Assembly (NCBI GenBank): GCA_028023455.1
Contig: JAQFVV010013407.1
Location: 66,873-130,872, forward strand
Source of the DNA: Epiperipatus broadwayi
Lineage: Eukaryota > Onychophora > Udeonychophora > Euonychophora > Peripatidae
Direction of reading: 5' to 3'
Length of the DNA: 64,000 nucleotides
This document shows, piece by piece, positions 38,164 to 49,236 of this stretch. Below the pieces are notes generated by a model, which saw only the letters and a list, made by a program, of their open reading frames with translations, did not search any database and was not told where the DNA came from. Within the stretch, counting starts at the first letter, position 1, and every line of letters begins with the position of its first letter. The position numbers and the translations under genes are program-made.

Positions 38164-40930
38164 ATACAAAGAAAATGATGTGTAAATACATTCTCTTACT
38201 CATCCTGTAGTTGGATTTTCAAATTTTTTGTAATTGCTTCTAATGAATTATGTAGTATAATCTATTTGTGAATAGTATTGTATCCAAGTATTCTTAGTCA
38301 ATAAATTTGCATTGTATAACTGAATGTCAACCAAACCAGTTTATTTGTTTTAAATTAATTCAACATTTATTAACAAATAGATAAAAAATAACTAAAGATT
38401 ATATATATATATGGCAAACATTATAAACATTTAAAATATATACGTAATGATCTGATTATGACTTATGCAATAGGTTTTCAATTAACATTAAGTCTTTTAA
38501 ATTACATTAGTGACTGTACAATGAATTTTATTTATCAAATGCTAAGATTGAAATGTATATTTATATAACATACACATGTTGGAATACATATGTACTTTTC
38601 AAAATCTAAGAAAGTTCAGGACATAATTAATCTTTATATAAAACAATAATTAATTGAAATAAAAAATATGCTAAAATGAATGTACCTTTTATTTATATTG
38701 TTCTAAGAGAATAAAACAAAAATAAATACTTGAAATTAATTTATAGTCAACAAATAAATAGATAATTAATTTTAAATTAGAATTATGAAATAATACAATA
38801 CAAATTTGAATTTAGAAAACATAAGCCTCTTATAATTTATATGTGTGTAAAATAAATCCCTATTTAAATTATACTACCATTTATCTTTTATACAATTATA
38901 TATTTATATATGTAACAAATAATAATAATAATATATATTAGCAAATGACCTATGGTTCTAAGGTCTATTTTTTGAATTATGAACCAATGATATTTTGTTA
39001 TATTTGAAAAAATAGAACTATCAGAGAAAGTTATTAGATTTGAAGCACATTTTATTATGATCTTTTTTAAAGTTATTCAAAATACCCTTTTATGTAGCAG
39101 GTATTTGGTTTGTGTGACATTATAAGTAAACAAACAACAAACACTGTTTTATATCTGTGATGATGCAATGTTAATATCCTTTCTTTTAACAAGCATTTCA
39201 TTTATAAAACATTAAAATTTAATAGATGTTACTTTATCCAAATCAATGTGATGGAAATTGAGCCAATTTTTTGATTTCATAAAATTGTATTGGCAGATAA
39301 AGATAATTCTTGTGTAATTTTTTGTGTTAGCATTTAGATCTCATCATTGAAAAGTAGATAATATCCATTTTTAACAGCAATGAAATATTCTGATGGCTTT
39401 TTAAACAGTATGAATTAATTTTCATTTGTTCAATAAATTATCACTTTTCACAAATTCTTGATAAATCTGCTGAGTTAATAGATAAATACTATTGCTTTCA
39501 TGGGATCATTTTATTCATTTAATATTGATATAATTTTTATTTATAACAATTTGAAGGAACTTAGGTTCACTTCTATTGTAGCCAAGACACAAGAGAGTGA
39601 GTTTAAACTGTTTAGTTCTATATATTAATTCTTCAGCTAATGTCATTGGTCAATTTTAGCTGGTGTTCCATAAATAAAAGTCTTATCATATAATAACAAC
39701 ATATAAAAATAAATATGTTATAATTATTACACATATAATATACAATACATTTAACTTAAAATACCAATTCCTTTACTCTAAAATAAATTAAACAATTTAG
39801 ATAACTTTCTTTACACTGGAAGTGTATTTTTACAGACATTTTCTAACACAATATTATGTGTATTTTTTACACACATTTTCTAACACACTATTATACAAAT
39901 AAAATAACAAACATAATGAAGACATTAAATATTTAGATGTATTATTTGTAATCTACTATTGTAAATGCAGTAATGAAAATATACATAATGAAGAAAAAAT
40001 AATAACTTCCTACAAACCTTATTATTTACACATTGATTTTTAAAATGAATATAGTCAATTCATAATTTTTATGCAGTACAATTGATAATAAGCATTTCTT
40101 CTTCTCAATATTACACACTGTCATAGCAAAATATTCCAATGCTTTCCACAGTAATTAATGCATTCACTATTAACAGAAGGAGAAGAAAAAATATGACTGA
40201 CATTTCACCACATATTAAAATTGATTTAAAATTTCAGTCTGTTAAAAGTATGATATATTTTTACATTTTCATTTACTGTGCCATTACTAAAAATATAAAA
40301 ATAATAAACATAATTTTATATATATATATTGAATGCTAAAAAGAAAAAGAATAATTGTTTTTTAAACCAATTAAGGGTTTTAGATTGAACTTAAAATAAG
40401 GGCAAAGGGTGGGGGTGTACATACATTAATTAAGTCAATCCCTATTTTCTATAACAAGGGATTGATGTAATTAATTTCTAGATCCTTCATGCTTTTATTT
40501 CAAGTTAAATCAAAAAATCTCAATTGTGGTTGAAGAAACAATTTTTTTAGTGGTCTGATCAATAAAAGCATTAAATACAGTTTTTTATCTTTATTATTAT
40601 TTCTAACATTAAAAAATATAGATTATTTCTAAAAGCATGTATATATTGTAACGGGATATATATATGCATTACATTAAATTTTAATACTTAATTTTTTTGT
40701 AAATATCTAAGACTGAATTAAAAGCACAAACATTCAAAATGCACAAATAACAAATTATTAATTTATTAATATGTTTGATTTAAATATTAAAATAATTTAA
40801 GCTTTAAAAAAAATTATAGAATCGAAGCAAAGATTCTAATCTTTAAATAAAATATAATAAAAACCTTTTGATTTAAAAAAATAATGAAGAGAGTTTTTAT
40901 CCTTAAAAATAATTACAAACAGATCCTTAG
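38164..40930. other. AT-rich non-coding region
   Basis: No gene, RNA or element could be supported across this stretch. Confidence 0.5.
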
Positions 40931-41890
40931 GGTAAAATGACCATTGAAAAGAAAATGATTACAAAATAGATAAGAGTTGAGGAGTAGAAACAAAAGACTT
41001 GCTTTTCCTACCCAAAGATATAGACACAGACCTCAGTGGAAAAATCAGCGTAGCCACAAACCCAAAAACTACTTAGCCACAAACCCAAAAACTACTTGGC
41101 CACAAAATCAATGAACCGATGAAATACAGATATGGAATATGTTTGATGGATCTGTGCATTCCAGAGATAAGGTTTCTGAGAACTATAAAAACAAAAATCC
41201 AAAAGAAATAATTAATTAGAGAATTAGAAAATTAAAATTTTAAATTCATTTGTTTTTGCTGAAAGTAAAAATAAAAATTTAAAAACTATTATCCTTTGGT
41301 TCGACCAGCCGAAGACAGGTTTCATCATTTACGGATTCCAGGATCAAACTACTGGTGCTGTATGCAGAAATACTTGTCAAGATTCATAAATAATCATCAT
41401 CCACAAGAACAAGGCCCTTGAGAAACTCAGATCTTCATCATCAAGGAATGAGCACAGGCAAAGGAAAGTATAAATTTATAAATGATAAAATGAAATATAA
41501 ACTCTCTTAAACTTTAAAATCTTTGAAATTTATTTGCATTTAAAATGAACTATAGACTTTCTTTCCTGAGCAAACCTGAACTTTATTTGTTTATAAACTG
41601 TGCAATTTTAAACTCTGATCTAAAGTTAAAATGTAATCTCTTAAAATATGTATTGTTTTTTTTATTTTATTCATGCTTAATAAGATCTGTTTGTAATAGA
41701 GTAGGGGTTTGGATTGCATAGTTAAATTTAAAGATGAAAATACTTATGCTATTTGTGCATTATTGAATTTTAAAAAAAGGAAAAGTAGGTTAAATAGTAT
41801 TTGTAGTAAAAAATAAGTTAAATATAATGTGTCATTGTAAAATGATTTTAAAACCTTAAACTAAAGATTTTTTTTTAGAATTAAATTAAT
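40931..41890. other. Unassigned region with a 23-bp tandem duplication
   Basis: Slightly less AT-rich than its flanks. A 23-bp unit beginning TAGCCACAAACCCAAAAACT occurs twice in tandem (41051-41073 and 41074-41096) with a third partial copy. The 41290-41460 part looks like decayed coding or transposon sequence, but I recognise no motif. Confidence 0.4.
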
Positions 41891-42435
41891 AAACTGACTT
41901 AAATGTAAGTTGAGTGTGGGTTGCCATTTAGCCTCATTTGAATTAGAGGTTTTGACTATGGACTGTGGATGTTTTACATCAATGTAATGTGAAGTATGTT
42001 AGCACATAAGGGTGATGAGTCCAATTGAATGCATGATCCCAAAGAGGTAGTCATACCATTGCAATGGATACAGATGTATTTCCTGCACCATTGAACCATT
42101 CCAGCTCTATGGATTGGAATGATAAGCCAGCAAGATAGCTTGCTGTCCTGATCCACTCAAAGCATTATTCTCTTTATTATATTACATTCACGATTCCTTC
42201 ACCAAACAGATGTACATTCCTGTACTGGATAAAGGTCATGTTTTCTCAAATATTATCATGCTGTCAGATGCACATTCCTGTCAGTGTGGTTTGATGCTAA
42301 CATGTTCACATTGCATTGGTTGCCGATATATATCTGGAAGTGAGCATTGGCATGGTTAGCCTGGAGTCAAGTGCCTTGATCTTTTAAAGGCATTGTCTGG
42401 GTGGCCTACCTATGCTCAACATTCTAAGATTAAAA
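41891..42435. other. Unassigned less AT-rich block
   Basis: About 500 bp of more balanced composition, probably an old interspersed repeat. A minus-strand frame is open at 41974-42156 but shows no known motif, and I see no tRNA-like or terminal structure. Confidence 0.35.
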
Positions 42436-42819
42436 ATTAAAGTTAAACACAAATAAAATAATAATGAAACCAAATAAAACATAATTTTTTTTATATATAA
42501 TATTTTTTTTTTTAACTTTGTGTATTATTACTTATATATACGTAAATAAAATCTTTTGTGTTTTTAGTACTGACAGTGATCTAATTTAGTTTATTTTTTT
42601 ATTCTTTGTTAAAAATATTTTTTAATAAATGTTTTAAAACCTCTGCTACAACATGAGATGATGGCAAAGGCTGGTGGTCATGATCTTAACAGTGTGTATC
42701 TGTCTACTTTATAAATTTTCTAGGTTCAAGTGGCCTAGTGGTGCCTTGTACAGCAGATACGGTAAGACTGTAAATTTCACCCTTTTCCCAACCGTTTATA
42801 TATATATATATATAATGTA
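42436..42819. other. AT-rich non-coding region
   Basis: Nothing recognisable; ends in a short (TA)n at about 42799-42815. Confidence 0.5.
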
Positions 42820-43290
42820 TATTGTTATTGATATTCGCATTGTCTAAGTGTTGACTGCTTACAATGGATTTGCATTAGAAACGTATTTAGATTTGAAAAT
42901 TACTAGTTTTATCATTTAAGTAATATATTGTTGAATGCAGTTCGAAAGTTATAGTTGCAATTTGAATGCTGTATTTCACTAGTTGATAGTCTGCATTCAA
43001 AACAGGTTATATTTATCTATTTAATGAGGATTATTTAAACGTTTTGTATGGATAATTATACTCTCTATAGTCAAGTTGCAATAAGTAATGTCTATATAAA
43101 CACATTAGAGTGCAAATATTGATAAATTTCCATCTTAATTGATAAAAAGAAGTTGCCTTAACAACAGATTGAGATTTTTGCTTATTATTGATATTGGTAT
43201 TGTCTATGTATTGATGCTATCAATGAATTTTCACATACATATATAAATTACAGATCTATCAGGTGTTTATCAGTTTTATATAATTTTTTT
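42820..43290 (+). repeat. Interspersed repeat, copies 2 and 3 (unclassified)
   Basis: 42820-42870 and 43144-43232 both match the block at 630-712: a GTTATTGATATT..ATTGTCTAAGTGTTGACTG region, and in the second also AAGTTGCCTTAACAACAG. The two partial copies are about 350 bp apart in the same orientation, so this may be a decayed tandem pair. It ends at the start of the RTE fragment. Confidence 0.45.
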
Positions 43291-44425
43291 ACCAAGATAA
43301 TTACAACTCATCTTTAGAGAACAATGGATTAGAACCAACCAAGAGAACAAGCTGGATTTAAAAATGGTTTTAGTACTATAGATTACATCCAAGTATTGAG
43401 AGAGGTTATAGAAAGTACCAATGAATTTGAGTTGCCATTATGTTTTGGATTTGTGAATTATGAAAAGATATTTGATTATATAAGCACTTCTTCAGTGATT
43501 AAAGCATTAGAATATCAAGGTGAGACCCTGGGTATTGTCATAAGGTTGTGAAGAATGTAAGAAAGAGTGATTCCATATATCCAAAACTTTTTACAGCAGT
43601 GCTGCAAGAAATATTTTGTGGAATAAAATGGAAAACTAAAGGAATAAAAGTAAATGGAGATTATTTAAGTCATTTAAATTTTGCATATGATGTAGTTGTT
43701 TATGAAAATAATGATTTAGAGCTTCAGAAAATGTTGTAGGGATTATTAGATGAAAGTAAGAAAGTAGGGATAAAGGTAACTGTTCAAAAGGCTAAAGTAA
43801 TATTCAATAAATTTTCTCAAAAGATGACAGTAAAGATTGATAATAATGAATTAAAAGAATTTAATAACTACAAATATTTTGGTCAGAGGATTACTACAAA
43901 TGGAAAATAATGGATGAAATTAATCATGGAATTACGTTTTATTGGAGTTCTTTTGGTAGAAATAACTTAATACTAAAAGGAAAAATGCTTATGTGCTTGA
44001 AAAGGAATAATTTTGATAAATATGTTTTATCAGTTCTTATTTATGGATCTGAGACTTAGACACTTAATAGAAAATACAGAGACTTCATATCACTCAAAGA
44101 ATTATGGAGAGATGCATGTGATGAATAGCAGAAACAGATTGAAAATGCAATATATGGATAAGAGAACAAACAGGTGATACTGATATCATTGAAAGAATTA
44201 AAATATTAAAGTGGAGTTGAGCCAAACATTTTGCTAAAAGAGGTGATAATAGATAGACAATTGAAATCTTAAACTGGATTCCAAAAGATTGTAAAAGACC
44301 CAGAAAGACATGACATGTGAGATAAATGAATGAAATAAGAAAGTGTACATTGGTAAGGAGATTTAGAGTTCAAAGAAGAAGGATTGAACTTGGAGAGACT
44401 TTCATTCTGCAGTGAATTGATAATG
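43290..44425 (+). pseudogene. 5'-truncated RTE LINE (RT to 3' end)
   Basis: Plus-strand frames give RTE RT motifs in order. These are NQPREQAGFKNGFSTIDYIQ (motif 2 region), LPLCFGFVNYEKIFDYI (motif A, first Asp replaced by Asn), and SIYPKLFTAVLQEIF (motif B region). Then follow LNFAYDVVVYENN (motif C, FADD changed to FAYD) and VLSVLIYGSET with the C-terminal region. Frameshifts and stops are common. The 5' end is truncated inside the RT, as usual for LINEs, and the 3' end runs into (TA)n. It aligns with the longer copy at 26380-29870. Confidence 0.8.
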
Positions 44426-44431
44426 GTTGAC

Positions 44432-44490
<59 letters not shown>
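44432..44490. repeat. (TA)n microsatellite
   Basis: TA run directly at the 3' end of the RTE copy, possibly its target or its tail. Confidence 0.95.
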
Positions 44491-44493
<3 letters not shown>

Positions 44494-44990
44494 ATTAAAG
44501 CATATAGATAAATTAGTCAATAAATAATCAAAATTACCCCAAATTCACAACTCAACTAGACTAGGCAAAAAACAAACTCTAAAGCACAAACACCACAATT
44601 CTACTTACCTCCCATACACCATTAATATTAAAAAAACTTTTAAATAAATTAATTGCTTCAGAATCATAAATTTTTAATAATAAGATTCTTTAATACTTTT
44701 TTTTATTTCATTTATTTCAAACAAAACAACTTAATAGTGTAGCCTGTATCATTTTCATGGATATATAAAGTAGAACTAATATATTTATATCTAACCTATT
44801 TTTATGTACCTTTATTCCTTTATTTAAGCTCAAATTACTTTGACATATATATATATATTCTTACCAAAACAAGGGATAATATACATTACTCCAAGAATAA
44901 TATTTCTATCATAAATTTTCTTTGTATTATTTTATAAATTATAAATAACTTCACAAACATCTAACTTCTTTTCAAAAACTTTATTACCAT
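44491..44990. other. AT-rich non-coding region
   Basis: Nothing recognisable. Confidence 0.5.
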
Positions 44991-44991
44991 A

Positions 44992-45216
44992 TATATAAAT
45001 ATTAAGCATTAAATCACCCCACATGGTTAAGAAATTCAGTACTGCCCTCTGTGAACTAATATATAAATACATTAGAGTTCGTATTTCAAAATAGCCAGAT
45101 CATTTTTATCTGGCTATTCTGAAATACAAACTCTAATGTATTTATATATTAGTTCATAGAGGGCAGTACAGGATTTCTAAACCATGTGGGGTGATTTAAT
45201 GCTTAATATTTGTATA
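44992..45216. mobile_element. Near-perfect palindrome (MITE-like, ~105-bp arms)
   Basis: The left arm 44992-45100 and right arm 45108-45216 are complementary with only a few mismatches across a 7-bp loop. The outer part contains GCATTAAATCACCCCACATG and the inner part ATAGCCAGAT. No coding capacity. It lies just outside the left end of the inverted PLE pair. It is most likely a young MITE. Confidence 0.85.
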
Positions 45217-45353
45217 TTTATTTCAATATAGCATTATGCACTGGTATTATATATATATATATTATATATATATTATAGCTTTTGGGCTATACCATGTATT
45301 TTTTTCCATTAAACACCGATATTTCGATGGAATAGCAGCCGCCATTATCAAGG

Positions 45354-45966
45354 TTAACTTTTGAAAGAAAAACCATTAGATCTTAACAAATAACATGACT
45401 GTGTGCGAGATGAGAAATGAGATTCATGTTCAGCATTCACAATATGAGGCTTATCAAAATGTTTATTTCCCTCAGTATTTTTACCTATTAATTTTATGTT
45501 AATTTTGGATAAAATGAGAGGTTTCCACATAGCTGGAATATGTTGTGCTTCATCAGTTCTATTTAAACCAGTAGGTCTCTTTAATATTTCAATTGACTCT
45601 CTCATGGTTCTTAAATCATATCTTTCCAAATTAGCAAGTATTTTTGTATTGTCAAAATTAGGTTTGTGACCAGTTTCTAAATAATGGGAAGTAAAAACTG
45701 ATGTGCTAATTTTTTGATGAAAAGCATTTTTATGTTCCTTAATTCTGACATTAATTCATCTATTAGACTGATCCACATAGCCTCTTGAGCACTGGAAACA
45801 CAGATTTTCATAAACTCCTTGGTGTTCCAAAAATATTCTGTCTTTAGGTTTATACAAAAAATCACCATTTTTTTTTGCCAGTGAAAAAAGTGGTCTTTAT
45901 ATTAAAACAAGATAGTCTTCTACTGATTTTATCAGTAACCCCCTAATGTAAGGCAAAATTACTCTA
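45354..45966 (-). pseudogene. PLE GIY-YIG endonuclease, minus copy
   Basis: The minus strand shows GVYENLCFQCS and GYVDQSNR (expected Y-[IV]-G; here the Gly is changed to Asp). A stop follows directly, then VRIKEHKNAFHQK, HYLETGHKPNFDNTKILAN and MRESIEILKRPT (catalytic Glu region) with the C-terminal tail. The identical stop codon is present at the same place in the plus copy, so it predates the inverted duplication or was family-wide. Confidence 0.8.
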
Positions 45967-45970
45967 TTAA

Positions 45971-46735
45971 TCCTTAAAATGCATGACTTGTCCAAAAACG
46001 AGAAGATTTGACATCACTCTAAATCGGCTACTTTTTATCCCACGTATACATATAAAATGTCATTCGAAAGAAAATCAAAAGTTCTGTAAGATGTTGCCCT
46101 CTTCAGATTTATTTTACAAGTAAAAAATCAATAAAAATAACCATATATGTCAAACAAAACCAAAGCACCGCCTTCTCACCAACTTTTCTTGAATCTTATT
46201 GGCTGTCCCACTTCTGTGAGAAAAGGAAATGGCTGCCAAAAAGTAAAAAGTTACATTCGTTTTGATTTTTATTACGAAAATTATAAACGAATGTTTACAA
46301 CATTTTAAACAATATTTGAATTGAATTACAAATTATTATTGATAAAATAATACTAAAAATCAAATTATTTTAGAAAAATAGTTAAGATATTACGAAGAAT
46401 TATTTATTTATTGCTACATATTGATCGTAACGTTAAAGTGAAAAAAAAGAAGATTGCTGACGCAATCTTTTTTGGTTGGTTGAATAGCGGTTACTTTTAT
46501 TTCACCGCAATTGAATATTTTTTAAATTATAAATCAAATTTTATTTTTGAAAAGACTTTCGTTTGTTTCATAATCTGACAATTCAGTAATATACTTTTTA
46601 CAAACGAAACTAATGTATTTATATTATTAAAAGTGATCTATTTTAACAATAGATTTTGTTAAAGTTGTGAGTTGGCCAATTACAAGTTTTGATTTTTAAC
46701 TCATTCGGCCAATTAAATAATAATCGTTGAAAGGG
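45971..46735. mobile_element. piggyBac-type non-autonomous element nested in the PLE
   Basis: A 765-bp insertion is flanked by TTAA on both sides (45967-45970 and 46736-46739). The corresponding site in the other PLE arm (near 48525) reads straight through with a single TTAA-type site and no insert, giving a direct empty-site comparison. The ends read TCCTTAAAATG on the left and, inward on the minus strand, CCCTTTCAACG on the right, which is weakly inverted-repeat. TTAA duplication with CCYT ends is typical of piggyBac. No transposase is encoded. Confidence 0.8.
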
Positions 46736-47815
46736 TTAAAAGAGGAATTATCAATTCTATCCTTTTTTTCTTTTTATTATTAATGTTATATAAAGCCCTA
46801 CAAAGGATGTTTTTATTATAATTATTTGAAAGCAGAATACTTTTTGTAAGTTCTATTTCTTGAGAAAGATGTTCTTTATCAGATAAATTATAAGCTCTAG
46901 TGAAAAGATTTTTAGCTACAGAAAAAAATTGTGCAGGATGATGATGAGAATTAAAATTAAGATATCTGTTTGTATGAGTGGATTTTCTGTAAACTGATAT
47001 TGACAATGTTTCATCACATTTTCTTGCAATTAAAACATCCAGAAAAGAAAGTGATCTGTTATTTTCCACTTCCATAGTAAATTTATTATTTGGATGCCAA
47101 TTATTTATAAAAGCAAGAAAAGAATTTAAAGAATCAATTCCTTGAGGCCACGACTTTCAAAATAGTCCATGAAAAGATCAGCAATGACAGGTGACAGTGG
47201 GGATCCCATAGAAAGTCCTTTAATTTGTTTAAACAGTTGAGAATTATAAAAACAAAATGTATTTTCAAGGCAATGCTTTTCTAATGGAATAATAAAATCA
47301 GGCAAATCATTGTACTGAGCTTATTATATTTAATGCTTCTTCAACAGGAATATTAGTAAACATAGAAGAAACATCAAAATTAACCAATAAATCACTTCCA
47401 GTTAGTTTTAAGTTTTTAATTATTGAAATAAAATGGCTTGAATTTTTAATTCTTGATGGAATCTTGTCTGACAATGGCTGTAAGCATTGGGCTAAATATC
47501 TAGCCAAAGCATGTGTGGGAGAGCCTATAGTACACACAATAGGTCACAATGGTTTCTCAGGTTTATGAATTTTAGGCAAACCATAAAATTTAGGATATAA
47601 TGAAAAACCTTCTCTTGGAGAAATTTTAATTTTCATATCTTCATCTATACTAGAATGTTTGATAAGAAATTTTGCCTTTTTCTCTAAATATGTCAGAAGA
47701 CCTCTAATAATCTTTTTATAAGTTCCATCATTTAATATATCTACAATTTTATTATTATAATCCAAACGATCAAGAACAACAGTACAATTACCTTTATCTG
47801 CTGGAATAACAACAA
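46736..47815 (-). pseudogene. PLE reverse transcriptase, minus copy
   Basis: Minus-strand motifs in order: IPADKGNCTVVL (the conserved N-terminal ADKG motif, near 47800), KFYGLPKIHKPEKPL (fingers, at 47544), and VNFDVSSMFTNIPVEEALNI (motif A). A segment lost from this copy follows, then SLSFLDVLIARK. Compared with the plus arm, about 80 bp is deleted at about 47153, removing motif C (the catalytic Asp pair). A stop replaces the Arg after KPL. The enzyme is therefore doubly inactive. Confidence 0.85.
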
Positions 47816-48405
47816 TGAAATCATCTATGTTTACTAATATTCCTGTTGAAGAAGCATTAAATATAATAGTTCAGTACAATAATTTGCCTGATTTTATTAT
47901 TCCATTAGCAAAGCATTGCCTTGAAAATACATTTTTTGTTTATAATTCTCAACTGTTTAAACAAATTAAAGGACTTTCTATGGGATCCCCACTGTCACCT
48001 GTCATTGCTGATCTTTTCATAGACAATTTTGAAAGTCAAGTATTATGTGCAGCTACTAAAAAATCTTCTATTTGGCTTAGACATGTGGATGATACTTTTG
48101 TCATATGGCCTCATGGAACTGATTCTTTAAATTATTTTCTTGCTTTTATAAATAATTGGCATCCAAATATTAAATTTACTATGAAAGTGGAAAATAACAG
48201 ATCACTTTCTTTTTTGGATGTTTTAATTGCAAGAAAATGTGATGACACATTGTCAATATCAGTTTACAGAAAATCCACTCATACAAACAGATATCTTAAT
48301 TTTAATTCTCATCATCATCCTGCACAATTTTTTTCTGTAGCTAAAAATCTTTTCACTACAGCTTATAATTTATCTGATAAAGAACATCTTTCTCAAGAAA
48401 TATAA
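47815..48405 (+). pseudogene. PLE reverse transcriptase fragment, plus copy
   Basis: Open 196-codon frame starting inside RT motif A (SSMFTNIPVEEALNI, with its catalytic Asp cut off at the junction). It continues with GLSMGSPLSPVIADLFIDNF (motif B region), LRHVDDTFVIWPHG (motif C with the catalytic Asp pair; His replaces the usual Tyr) and SLSFLDVLIARKCDD. The frame ends at a TAA where the minus copy has GAA. It lacks the RT N-terminus, so it cannot work by itself. Confidence 0.85.
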
Positions 48406-49140
48406 CTTACAAAAAGTATTCTCCTTTCTAATAATTATAATAAAAACATCATATGTAGGGCTTTATATAACATTAATACTAAAAAGAAAAAAGAGGATAG
48501 AATTGATAATTCCTCTTTTAATAGAGTAATTTTGCCTTACATTAGGGGGGTTACTGATAAAATCAGTAGAAGACTATCTTGTTTTATTATAAAGACCACT
48601 TTTTCTACTGGCAAAAAAAATGGTGATTTTTTTGTATAAACCTAAAGACAGAATATTTTTGGAACACCAAGGAGTTTATGAAAATTTGTGTTTCCAGTGC
48701 TCAAGAGGCTATGTGGGTCAGTCTAATAGATGAATTAATGTCAGAATTAATGAACATAAAAATGCTTTTCATCAAAAAATTAGCACATTAGTTTTTACTT
48801 CCCATTATTTAGAAACTGGTCACAAATATAATTTTGACAATACAAAAATACTTGCTAATTTTGAAAGATATGATTTAAGAACCATGAGAGAGTCAATTGA
48901 AATATTAAAGAGACCTACTAGTTTAAATAGAACTGATGAAGCACAACGTATTCCAGCTATGTGGAAACCTCTCATTTTATCCAATATTAACTTAAAAAAT
49001 TAATAGGTAAAAATACTGAGGGAAATAAACATTTTGATAAGCCTCATATTGTGAATGCTGAACTTGAATCTCATTTCTCATCTCACACACAGTCATGTTA
49101 TTTGTTAAGATCTAATGGTTTTTTTTTCAAAAGTTAACCT
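48406..49140 (+). pseudogene. PLE GIY-YIG endonuclease, plus copy
   Basis: Continuation of the plus copy in shifted frames, with the intact TTAA-type empty site at about 48525. It shows GVYENLCFQCS, GYVGQSNR (Gly retained here), the shared stop, then HKNAFHQK, HYLETGHKYNFDNTKILAN and MRESIEILKRPT. A frameshift near 48620 and further stops make it a pseudogene. Confidence 0.8.
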
Positions 49141-49236
49141 TGATAATGGCGGTTGCTATTCCATCGAAATATCGGTGTTTAATGGAAAACAATACATGGT
49201 ATAGCCCAAAAAGTTATAATTTATATATATATATAT

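Larger units (their letters stand above)
45250..49236. mobile_element. Penelope-like element in head-to-head inverted arrangement
   Basis: A minus-strand PLE copy (about 47815 down to 45250) faces a plus-strand copy (47821-49236). The arms 45250-47369 and 47821-49236 are inverted, closely similar copies covering RT motif A to the 3' end. The ~450-bp spacer holds the RT N-terminal part, present only in the minus copy. Both arms end in the same CTATACCATGTATT..CATTAAACACCGATAT sequence and in TA-rich tracts. The left arm is interrupted by a TTAA-flanked insertion, and the right arm's end abuts the LTR element. Both copies are broken. Confidence 0.85.
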
